The notes under the pieces were generated by a model. It was not told where the DNA came from and searched no databases. It saw only the letters and a program-made list of their open reading frames with translations. 64,000 bases of DNA from Weizmannia acidilactici. GTDB taxonomy: Bacteria > Bacillota > Bacilli > Bacillales > Bacillaceae_C. A program made the position numbers and the translations under genes. The stretch lies in the NCBI RefSeq assembly GCF_008974185.1, contig NZ_BKZP01000003.1:62001-126000 (forward strand). The letters are read 5' to 3'. Below are positions 38,501 through 46,148 of this stretch, piece by piece; the stretch's first letter is position 1; each line of letters starts with the position of its first letter.

Positions 38501-38626
38501 ACAAAAGGAAACCCGCGTAGAAAGGAAATGTCTTTTAGAAGCGGTTAACTAGACAAAAGGAGACCTGCGCCGATTGGGAATGTCTTTTTAAAGCATTCAA
38601 ATAGACAAAAGGGGCCCTGCGTTGAG
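38471..38626 (+). repeat. Three tandem 52-bp repeat units at the 3' end of hemY
   Basis: Units start near 38471, 38523 and 38575 with exact 52-bp spacing of the AATGTCTTTT motif. Each has AATGTCTTTT, then about 16 bases, then TAGACAAAAGG and a GC-rich tail. TGTCT/AGACA can pair. Two more degenerate starts (AAATGTCCTT) occur near 38672 and 38706, toward the phoR end. The first unit encodes the last residues and the stop codon of the hemY-type gene. An inverted copy lies at 45986-46032. The remaining gap to phoR contains no gene. Confidence 0.8.
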
Positions 38627-38737
38627 GGGAAAATTTTGGAACAAAGCAGTTTGGAAGTGTAATGAAGAAGTGAAATGTCCTTCAGATCCCAAACCCGAAG
38701 CAAAGAAATGTCCTTTAGATGCCAGTCCGGGCGCCAT

Positions 38738-40525
38738 TTATGCGGCGTCCGGCCCTTCTTGTGTTCTCGGCAGGGTTACGGTAAACGTGCTGCCCTTTCC
38801 TTCTTCGCTTTCGACATGGATTTTCCCGTGGTACGATTCAACAAGATGCTTGACGATGGCAAGGCCGAGCCCGGTGCCCCCGGACTGCCTTGACCGCGCC
38901 TTGTCCACCCGGTAAAAACGTTCAAAAATGCGCGGCAAGTCTTTCTTGGAAATGCCGATGCCCGTGTCGCTGACAATCAAATCGAGCTCGCTTTCCCTTT
39001 CTTCCAAGCGGATTTCGATCCTGCCTTTTTCGGGCGTATAGGCAATGGCGTTCGTGACCAGATTCAAAATAATTTGCTGCAGCCGGTCTTTGTCCGCTTC
39101 CATCATGACCGCTTTCTGCTCCGGCAAAATGAGTTCCAGCTGTTTCTTCTCAATCCTTTTCCGAGTCGTATTGACCGTCTCCATTACCACATCCACGACG
39201 TTTAGCTTCTCCGTTTTCAACGGGATGCGGTGCTGCTCGATTTTCGACAAATCGAGAATGTCCGAAATCAACCTATGCAGACGGTCGCTTTCTTCATAAA
39301 TGATTTGCAAAAATTCCCTGCACGTCTTTTCGTCGTACATCGCGCCGTCTAAGAGCGTTTCCGCAAACCCTTTTACAGATGTAATTGGCGTTTTCAGTTC
39401 ATGGGATACGTTCGCGACAAATTCGCTGCGGATCTGCTCCAGCCGCCTCGTCTCCGTGACGTCATGCAGTACCGCTACAACGCCGCGCAGTTCCCCATTT
39501 TCACCGACATAAGGCGCAATGTGGGCATCTAATATACGTTCTTTCGGAAAATAAAGATGCACTTCATCGTGAAACCGTTCGCCTGTTTTTAAAGAGCGGT
39601 CGATCAGCTGGCTGAGCCCGAAGCTTTTTCCCGCTTCAATATGGCGTTTCCCGATCAGCTGGCCGGAAGAAATCCCCGTCATCTCTTCCATTGCCCGATT
39701 GACGAGCATAATCCGCCCTGACGTCTGGATGAGCATGACACCGCTGTCCATATTTTCCAAAACGGCAGTCAGCCTTTGCTGGTTTTCCTTGATTTCATCC
39801 ATCTGCTGTTTTAAATTATGCGCGAGATTATTTATCGCTTTTGTGAGCTGCAGCAATTCTCCGCTTGTTTTTACATGGACGCGGCTGTCATAATCCTTTT
39901 CAATGAGGCGGTTGCTGACTTCGATGCTTGCCTCGATCGGGCGCGTAAATTTTCTTGCCATGATATAACTAATCCAGCCGGAAATCAGAAAGGCAAGCAC
40001 CATCGCGACAGCAAGGCTGAACCACAGCCTCTCCAATACCGTATCAATCCGGTCCAGCGCAATCGAAATACGGACAACAGCCGTGGTCTTCCCGTTTTCT
40101 TTCAGCGGTTTTGCCACATACATCATGTTGTACCCGAGCGTATGGCTAAAACGGATCGCCTCCCCGCTGCTTTTATGCTGATAGACAACTTGCTTAAATT
40201 CGGGGCGGCTTGCGTGGTTCTCCATTTTCGCCGGGTCATCGTCCGAATCGGCCAGCACTTTGCCGTTCGTATCAATAATGGTAATGCGCGGATCATGGTT
40301 TGAATAATAATGCCTGACCTTCTTTTGCAGCACATCCGTCTTGTCTTTTAACGTTTGTGGGCGGAGCGTTTTCATCAAAAGGCCGGCATCCTGGGAAAGC
40401 TGCGTCCTCGTCATATCCATATATGTATTTTTAATCAAGTCGGCAACAAAAAAGCCGATGCTGAGCAGTACGGCGGCTAATATTGTTAAAAATGCCAAAG
40501 TGAGGCGGATCCATAGTTTGTTCAT
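38738..40525 (-). CDS. phoR: Phosphate regulon sensor histidine kinase PhoR
   Basis: A 595-residue membrane kinase. A first membrane segment (8-30), an extracytoplasmic PAS-like region (about 35-160), a second membrane segment (about 168-188), HAMP, a cytoplasmic PAS (about 245-345), a HisKA H-box (FVANVSHELKTPITS), N-box (LNLVTNAIAYTPEKG) and ATP-binding G-boxes (DTGIGI, GGTGLGLAIVKH) are all present. It phosphorylates PhoP under phosphate limitation. It is 30 bp downstream of phoP, with pstS nearby on the same strand. Confidence 0.95.
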   Translation of the reverse strand: MNKLWIRLTLAFLTILAAVLLSIGFFVADLIKNTYMDMTRTQLSQDAGLLMKTLRPQTLKDKTDVLQKKVRHYYSNHDPRITIIDTNGKVLADSDDDPAKMENHASRPEFKQVVYQHKSSGEAIRFSHTLGYNMMYVAKPLKENGKTTAVVRISIALDRIDTVLERLWFSLAVAMVLAFLISGWISYIMARKFTRPIEASIEVSNRLIEKDYDSRVHVKTSGELLQLTKAINNLAHNLKQQMDEIKENQQRLTAVLENMDSGVMLIQTSGRIMLVNRAMEEMTGISSGQLIGKRHIEAGKSFGLSQLIDRSLKTGERFHDEVHLYFPKERILDAHIAPYVGENGELRGVVAVLHDVTETRRLEQIRSEFVANVSHELKTPITSVKGFAETLLDGAMYDEKTCREFLQIIYEESDRLHRLISDILDLSKIEQHRIPLKTEKLNVVDVVMETVNTTRKRIEKKQLELILPEQKAVMMEADKDRLQQIILNLVTNAIAYTPEKGRIEIRLEERESELDLIVSDTGIGISKKDLPRIFERFYRVDKARSRQSGGTGLGLAIVKHLVESYHGKIHVESEEGKGSTFTVTLPRTQEGPDAA

Positions 40526-40555
40526 TGAAAAGCCCTTCCTGTTTAAATACGGACG

Positions 40556-41254
40556 TCAATTGGCTTCTAATTTGTAGCCGAATCCCCTGACCGTTTTAAT
40601 ATACTGCGGTTGTTTCGTATCTTCTTCAATTTTTTCGCGCAGGTGGCTGATATGCACGTCCACGATTCGTGTATCGCCCGCGAAATCAAAGTTCCAAACG
40701 GCATCCAGCAGCTGGTCGCGACTTAAGACTTTCCCAGGGTGATTCGCCAAATATAAAAGCAGTTCAAATTCTTTCGGGGTCAGCTCCAGTTTTTTCCCTT
40801 TAAAATAAGCTTCAAATTGTTCCGGCAAAATGCGCAGGTCGCCGATTTCAATGGTTACAGCAGTATCGGCATCTGTTTCTTCTTCCGTTTTTGCCCGCCG
40901 CAAAATCGCTTTGACGCGCGCGACGACTTCCCTCGGGCTGAACGGTTTTGTAATGTAATCATCAGCGCCGAGTTCAAGACCCAAAATTTTATCCAGCTCA
41001 TCGCTTTTTGCCGTAAGCATTAAAATCGGCGTGTTGACTTTTTCCTGGCGCAGCTGTTTGCATACGTCCATTCCGTCCATCCCCGGCAGCATTAAGTCGA
41101 GAATGATAAAATCCAGTTTTTCTTTCAACGCCATACCATAGCCTTCTTTTCCGTCATAGGCAGTCAGCACTTCAAAACCGGCCTGCTCCAAATTAAATTT
41201 CAAAAGCGTCACAATAGAAGGTTCGTCATCCACAACCAAAACTTTTTTGGCCAA
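40556..41254 (-). CDS. phoP: Phosphate regulon response regulator PhoP
   Basis: A 232-residue OmpR-type regulator. The receiver domain (1-120) has the phosphate-accepting Asp53 in ILDLMLPGMDG and Lys in ITKPFSPRE. The winged-helix domain (about 135-230) includes LTPKEFELLLYLANHPGKV and RIVDVHISHLREKIE. It binds PHO boxes such as the one upstream of pstS. phoP and phoR form one operon; a possible promoter lies at 41288-41316. Confidence 0.95.
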   Translation of the reverse strand: MAKKVLVVDDEPSIVTLLKFNLEQAGFEVLTAYDGKEGYGMALKEKLDFIILDLMLPGMDGMDVCKQLRQEKVNTPILMLTAKSDELDKILGLELGADDYITKPFSPREVVARVKAILRRAKTEEETDADTAVTIEIGDLRILPEQFEAYFKGKKLELTPKEFELLLYLANHPGKVLSRDQLLDAVWNFDFAGDTRIVDVHISHLREKIEEDTKQPQYIKTVRGFGYKLEAN

Positions 41255-41287
41255 CTTTACCCCCCGCTCCCTGTCCTGTTTTTCTTT

Positions 41288-41316
41288 ATTGTATAGTTTA
41301 GCGGTTTGAATTGTAA
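41288..41316 (-). promoter_or_regulatory. Possible phoPR promoter
   Basis: On the minus strand TTACAA (41311-41316) and TACAAT (41288-41293) are 17 bp apart, about 30 bp upstream of the phoP start codon. Confidence 0.45.
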
Positions 41317-41368
41317 AGCCGGCGGAAAAGTATTTTGTGCGGGCATATCCGGCACCGGGCTCTTTTGA

Positions 41369-41397
41369 TTGAAAGATTCACACCATTCTGCTATATT
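41369..41397 (+). promoter_or_regulatory. Sigma-A promoter of the ferredoxin gene
   Basis: TTGAAA (41369-41374) and TATATT (41392-41397) are separated by 17 bp. The leader to the ATG is about 150 nt. Confidence 0.65.
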
Positions 41398-41553
41398 GGA
41401 AATGATCGGTTACAGTATCATTCTTGGGGATGGCTGGGATGATGGGGAGCATAAACACCCGGGCTAGTGCTCCGTGCAATGCAGCCGAAAATTGTATACG
41501 ATCGTAACGGTAAACTTATACTAAATACACATATGAAAAAGGTGGTCTGGAAA

Positions 41554-41790
41554 ATGGCATTTGTAATCACTTCACCCTGCATCGGTGAAAAAGCGGCGGA
41601 ATGCGTCGAGGTATGCCCGGTAGATTGTATTGCTGAAGGTGAAGACCAATACTTTATTGACCCGGATATTTGTATTGACTGCGGTGCATGCCAGGCGGTC
41701 TGCCCGGTTGAAGCAATCTACCATGAAGAAGAACTGCAGGAAGAAGATATGGCCTTTTTGGAAAAAGCGCGCAAATTTTATACAACGTGA
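41554..41790 (+). CDS. 7Fe-type ferredoxin (3Fe-4S / 4Fe-4S)
   Basis: A 78-residue electron carrier. The cysteine pattern is C9, C17, C21, C25 and C40, C43, C46, C50 (CVEVCPVDC ... CIDCGACQAVCP). By analogy with Azotobacter ferredoxin I, C9/C17/C50 would hold a 3Fe-4S cluster and C21/C40/C43/C46 a 4Fe-4S cluster. The ATG at 41554 follows AAGGTGG by about eight bases; 29 upstream codons are not conserved-looking. It is monocistronic and ends at an element with terminal inverted repeats. Confidence 0.88.
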   Translation: MAFVITSPCIGEKAAECVEVCPVDCIAEGEDQYFIDPDICIDCGACQAVCPVEAIYHEEELQEEDMAFLEKARKFYTT

Positions 41791-42022
41791 GCAAAAGGAG
41801 CTGTACCAAAAGCTCCTTTTAAATAGAATTTTTGTTCTAACGGTCCTGACGCAGCTTCTCAGAATCGTTTCTCCGGGAAATTTTGCTCTTACGGTTCTGA
41901 CATAGCTTCTCAGAACAGTTTCTCCGAGAAATTTTGCTTTAAATGAGAAAACCCGTCTAGAAAATTTAATTGCTCAACGGGTTTTCTTGTTTTAAAAGGA
42001 CTTTTTGGACAGCCCCTTTTGC
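41791..42022. mobile_element. MITE-like element with ~33-bp terminal inverted repeats
   Basis: The left end (41791-41823: GCAAAAGGAGCTGTACC, AAAAGCTCCTTTT) and the reversed right end (42022-41990: GCAAAAGGGGCTGTCC, AAAAAGTCCTTTTAAAA) match over about 33 bp with few differences. Inside are two palindromic units (near 41839 and 41890, 51 bp apart) of the family found after clpP, and a hairpin GAAAACCCGT ... ACGGGTTTTC. It encodes nothing. Its left end, AAAAGGAGCT / AGCTCCTTTT, can itself fold as a terminator for the ferredoxin gene. Confidence 0.7.
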
Positions 42023-42028
42023 TTTCGA

Positions 42029-42580
42029 TTATTCGATTGCTTTTTGGATTTCTTTCATCATCTCAGGCACCGATTCAAGCCCGCCGCCGGAGAGGTACCA
42101 GTAACCCGGATCCAAATACACAATATGGCCGTTTTTATAAGCGTTTGTTTTCTTCACTAGGTCGTTTTCAATCACGCTCTTTGCATTGCCGTCCTGCCCG
42201 ATTGTAGCATCACGGTCCACAACAAACAAATAATCCGGATTTTGTTTTAAAATATATTCAAACGATATGTTTTGGCCATGCGTCGACACATTAATATTTT
42301 TATCTGCAGCAGGAATTCCGAACACATCATGAATGATGCCGAATCGGGAGCCTGGGCCGTACGCGCTCACTTTTCCGCCGGTCGTCCACGCCAATATAAA
42401 TTGTCGGGGCAATCTTTTTGAACTCGTTGTAATTGTCTCTCTGCCTTCCGGAATGATGATTAAATCAGGGTGGATTTGGCTGATTTTATCAAAATCCGGT
42501 TCGATGTACTTCCGACATTTTCGTATTTGCTGCTCTTGTATTTTTTCAAATAAGCCGGGAGATTATCCTGCGGCACACCT
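42029..42580 (-). pseudogene. Remnant of an iron-siderophore-binding lipoprotein (YclQ-like)
   Basis: The last 110 or so residues are readable (KVSAYGPGSRFGIIHDVFGI, GQNISFEYILKQNPDYLFVV, YKNGHIVYLDPGYWYLSGGG) and match the C-terminal lobe of petrobactin/siderophore-binding proteins such as YclQ. Upstream, EPDFDKISQIHPDLIIIPEG and then RDNYNEFKKIAPTIYIGVDD occur in two different frames, so there is a frameshift, and a segment is missing before KVSAYG. The signal peptide and N-terminal lobe are gone; a short piece (KVTGVPQDNLPAYLKKYKSS) is fused to the upstream ATPase frame. Confidence 0.85.
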
Positions 42581-43344
42581 GTGACTTTATCTATGGTAAA
42601 GCAAATTTTATTTTGGCAGTAATTTTGAATATGGATATCCATGTCATAAATTTCTTTGAGCACAGACGGCCGGATGATTTCTTCCGTTTTTCCCTGCTTC
42701 ACGATTTTGCCGTTTTTCATCGCGACAATGTAGTCCGAATAAACAGAGGCAAAATTTATGTCATGGATGACAATTAAAATCGTTTTTCCCAGCTCATCGG
42801 CAAGCTCCCTCAGCACTTTCATGATTTGCACCGAATGCTTCATATCCAAATTGTTGAGCGGTTCATCCAGCAAAATGTACTCCGTATTCTGGGCAAGCAC
42901 CATCGCAATATAGGCGCGCTGCCGCTGCCCGCCGCTCAATTGGCCGAGATACTGGTCCCCATATTCTTCGAGCCCCAAGTAGGCAATCGCTTCATCTATC
43001 AATCTTTCATCTTCTTTATTCAGCCGCCCCTGCGAATACGGAAAGCGGCCGAATGCAACGAGTTCACGCACTGTTAACCGGATATTCATATGATTGGACT
43101 GTTTCAAAATGGAGATTTTTTTGGCCAGTTCTTTGTTGTCAGCCCGGCTGACGGCCTCCCCGTCTATGTAAACGTCGCCCTCGTCCGAAAATTCAAGCCT
43201 GCTGATAATCGAAAGCAACGTACTTTTTCCTGCACCGTTCGGCCCGATGAAGGCGGTGATTTTCCCCTTTGGAATTTTCACGGACACATGATCAATGACT
43301 TTCTTATTCCCATAGTTTTTTAAGACGTTCATCACATTTACCAT
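42460..43344 (-). CDS. Iron-siderophore ABC ATPase (YclP-like) with a read-through tail
   Basis: The first ~250 residues are an intact iron-siderophore ATPase: Walker A GPNGAGKST, SILKQSNHMNIRLTVRELV, signature LSGGQRQRAYIAMVLAQ, Walker B YILLDEPLNNLDMKHS and the H-loop IHDINFAS. It closely resembles YclP. The C-terminal ~40 residues (DKVTGVPQDNLPAYL onward) belong to the downstream binding protein, then go out of frame. A deletion therefore removed the ATPase stop and the start of the binding-protein gene. The ATG at 43344 follows AAAGGAG. It may fold, but both permease partners and the binding protein are broken. Confidence 0.8.
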   Translation of the reverse strand: MVNVMNVLKNYGNKKVIDHVSVKIPKGKITAFIGPNGAGKSTLLSIISRLEFSDEGDVYIDGEAVSRADNKELAKKISILKQSNHMNIRLTVRELVAFGRFPYSQGRLNKEDERLIDEAIAYLGLEEYGDQYLGQLSGGQRQRAYIAMVLAQNTEYILLDEPLNNLDMKHSVQIMKVLRELADELGKTILIVIHDINFASVYSDYIVAMKNGKIVKQGKTEEIIRPSVLKEIYDMDIHIQNYCQNKICFTIDKVTGVPQDNLPAYLKKYKSSKYENVGSTSNRILIKSAKSTLI

Positions 43345-44287
43345 GCACAACTCTCCTTTAACAGTAAGTAGATAAAATAGATGCCCCCGATAAAATTAAC
43401 GATGACACTCAGCGGCACTGAAAACTGGAAAATCCTTTCCACCACCAGCTGCCCGCCTGTCAGGAAGACAACACTGATCAGCATCTTCCCGGGAATCAGG
43501 ACTTTATGCCGGTATGTATAAAAAAACTGGTAGGCGACATTGACAACGATCAGGCCGAGAAACGTAATCGGGCCGACCAAAGCTGTAGATACAGAAACGA
43601 GAATGACAACGATCAGCAGCAAGTGGCGCACCACACGGTTATAATCGACGCCCAAATTCACAGCCTGGTCCATGCCGAGCAGCATCACATCCATATAACG
43701 GGCAAATCGCATATAATGCAGCCCTGAAAACACAACAAGCACAAACGAAACCCAAAGCAGGCTCACATTCACATTGTTAAAACTTGTAAACATTTTATCC
43801 TGCAACACCTGGAATTCATTCGGATCGATCAGCATCTGCATAAAAGAGGAAAAACTTCCAAACAAGGTTCCAAAAATTATCCCGATTAACAGGAGAAAAT
43901 AAACGTTTTGCCTTCCCCTGCTGAGAATGAGATGGAACAGGATTGCAGAAAACAGCACCATTGCCGCAAGCGAAACCGCAAAATTCACATGACTCTGTAT
44001 CATAGTAAGCGCTTTATCCCCCATTGCAAATACAACTGCCGTCTGGATCAGCAAGTAAAGTGAATCAAGGCCAAGCACGCTCGGCGTCAAAATCCGGTTG
44101 TTCGTAATCGTTTGGAAAATCAGGCTTGAAAAAGCAATGGCGCAGCCTGTCATACAATGGCGGAAATTTTCCCGATTCTCGACGGGATAATGTATTTCCG
44201 ATCCCAATAAGAGCCGATGCAGATATATGCCGTGATGAGCCCCACCGCGGTAACGGTAAGTATAAAAAGCTTTGAACGATTACGCAT
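43338..44287 (-). pseudogene. Iron-siderophore permease (YclO-like), frameshifted
   Basis: The gene begins at the ATG at 44287 (RNRSKLFILTVTAVGLITAY, then IIPSRIGKISAIV) and hits TGA at 44150-44152. The rest continues one frame over from TGCAIAFSSLIFQTITNNRI to the end (NFIGGIYFIYLLLKESCAW), matching YclO throughout. Losing one base at the GTA/TG junction explains it: expected AIVLTGCAIAF. Otherwise the membrane segments are complete. Start overlaps the yclN-like stop. A single-base change could in principle also be a sequencing error. Confidence 0.82.
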
Positions 44288-45224
44288 AGACCTGTCTCCT
44301 CAGCAGCAAATACACGAAAATGCCGCTTCCGATCATACCTGCTGTCAAACTGATCGGCACGTCATACGGATAGATGACGATGCGCCCCAAAATATCACAA
44401 AACAGCAGGAACACCGCACCAAGCAGCGCAGTCATCGTGATGTTTTTTTCATATGGTCGCCGCGGTAAATGGAAACGATATTCTGAATGATCAGACCGAG
44501 AAACGGGATGGTGCCAATCGTAAGCACAATAGCTGAAGTAATCAGTGCAACGAGAATAAGGCCGATATTTACCACCTGTTTATAGTTCAGCCCTAAATTT
44601 TTCGCAAAATCTTCCCCCATGCCGGCGACGGTAAACCGGTTTGCAAACAGATAAGCGACAATGACCACAGGAACCGTTAAGCACAGCATTTCATATTTGC
44701 CTTTCAGCATGCCGGAAAAGTCGCCCTGCAGCCAAGCCGATAAACTTTGGATTAAATCGTATTTATACGCAAAAAAAGTCGATATCGAGCTAACGATATT
44801 ACATCAACCCGACAAGGGGAATAAAAATCGTGTCGTTCCATTTGATCCGGTCCAATATTTTCATAAATAAAAAGGTTCCGGACAGGGCGAAACAAAAGGC
44901 AATCATCATTTTGACAAGCGGGCTGGCCAAAGAAAATAGAATGATGGATACTAAAATCCCGAACCGGGCGCAATCCATCGTGTCCGCAGTAGTCGGGGAG
45001 ACAAATTTATTCTTCGTTAATTGCTGCATAATCAATCCGCAGATACTCATGCCCATACCTGCAATGATGATGCTGATTAAACGTGGCAGGCGGCTTGCCA
45101 ACAAAATTTCAACCTGCTCTTTGCTTAAGTGCAGCATTTCAGCCGGCGGGATATCCTCAGCGCCGATAAATATCGAGATTACTGAGAATACGGCAAGCAG
45201 GGGCACTAAATATCTTTTTTTCAT
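44280..45224 (-). pseudogene. Iron-siderophore permease (YclN-like), two frameshifts
   Basis: Three reading-frame pieces together make one YclN-like FecCD permease. Piece one runs from the ATG at 45224 (KKRYLVPLLAVFSVISIFIG ... IPLVGLM) to a stop near 44799. Piece two continues with STFFAYKYDLIQSL and GLNYKQVVNIGLILVALITS. Piece three is TALLGAVFLLFCDILGRIVI ... LLLRRQVYA, ending at 44280. The first break looks like loss of about five bases after GLM; the second is an extra A in a seven-A run near 44455. The ATG has a GGGGGAG site and Fur boxes upstream. Confidence 0.82.
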
Positions 45225-45261
45225 TTCATCCGTACTCCCCCGTTTCCCTTTGTTCATGATT

Positions 45262-45308
45262 GAAATTGATTCTCATTATCAATTATAATGATATTGATAA
45301 TCATTACC
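45262..45308 (-). promoter_or_regulatory. Two adjacent Fur boxes upstream of the siderophore operon
   Basis: AATTGATTCTCATTATCAA (45264-45282) and GATATTGATAATCATTACC (45290-45308) each match most of the 19-bp Fur consensus built on GATAAT units. They lie 40-85 bp upstream of the permease start, so iron repression is expected. The control region looks intact although the operon is damaged. Confidence 0.85.
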
Positions 45309-45388
45309 AATTAGTATTTCTGTAGTATTTTCTTAAAATACTAACAAATGGGCGGGCACCCCTGTAAGCATGGCACCCCGTTTTTTAG

Positions 45389-45800
45389 TTATGACTGTTT
45401 GTCCCCGGCAGCACGGTAAATTTCATACCATTCCTGCCTAGTCAAATAGACATCCGGCGCCTCCACAATTTCCTGGAACCTTCACGTATTGGTCATACCG
45501 ATGATGTTTTCATCCGTTTCAAACTGCCGTCAACCGCTTCCAAAATATGTTCTTTTGAAAAATCATAGAAACCTTCACGGATGCCGCATTTTGTCTGTAT
45601 CAGCATTTTTTCGCTGATACATGGTTCATGCCGATTACTTTGACAAAAATTTCCTCCGATTTGCTGTCGCCGTAAATATCGGTATGGTCAAAGAAATGAA
45701 TGCCGGCTTCTTATTTCGGAAAGCTCCGCCATTCGCATGCAGCCAAGCGCAATTTCGGATGCTTGCAGGGCTCCCCCGGAATGTTTTTCAAGGAAAAAGC
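45389..45800 (-). pseudogene. Aldo/keto reductase remnant
   Basis: Scattered frames on the minus strand give ASEIALGCMRMAELSE near 45740, IHFFDHTDIYGDSKSEEIF near 45680, and finally LTRQEWYEIYRAAGDKQS at the 3' end. These are the N-terminal strand, the catalytic DxxxxY region and the C-terminus of YdhF-type aldo/keto reductases. Large central parts are deleted and the frame changes several times. The 45309-45388 gap and 45801-45985 show no other gene. Confidence 0.75.
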
Positions 45801-45985
45801 CTATTTTCTTTATTCGATATCAAAGCGTTTTCGCAAGTCCATTTTATCATAACGCATCAAAATCTAGCTTTGGCAGAAACTTTTACTAAAAAAGTAAAAT
45901 TTTCCATCGTGGAAATCTTTAGGACTTTATTAGGATTCCAGGTTGGGATTTTGTCATTTTCATTGCTTCTAGTGGTTTTTTTATT

Positions 45986-46032
45986 CGCGGGATGCCCCTG
46001 TTGTCTAGTTAAACACTTCTAAAAGACATTTC
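45986..46032 (-). repeat. Single inverted copy of the 52-bp repeat
   Basis: On the minus strand the segment reads AAATGTCTTTTAGAAG, TGTTTAACTAGACAACAGG and GGCATCCCGCG, matching the units at 38471-38626 over about 45 bp with few changes. It lies downstream of minJ, beyond its terminator, in opposite orientation to the array. Confidence 0.75.
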
Positions 46033-46116
46033 TTTGTTTCCGGACATGAATTTAGGCCTTTACAAAGTTTTCGGAACCCTTTCAATTTTTCATGCCCATT
46101 GCAATCTCGGATCCAT

Positions 46117-46144
46117 CAAAAAAAAGAGGCTGACAAAACAGCCC
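46117..46144 (-). terminator. minJ terminator
   Basis: On the minus strand GGCTG-TTTTGT-CAGCC is followed by TCTTTTTTTT, five bases beyond the minJ stop codon. Confidence 0.85.
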
Positions 46145-46148
46145 CCAA

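Noticed and set aside
45621-46022. 133-codon plus-strand frame
   Set aside because: It runs antisense through the aldo/keto reductase remnant and into the 52-bp repeat; no start signal or family match.
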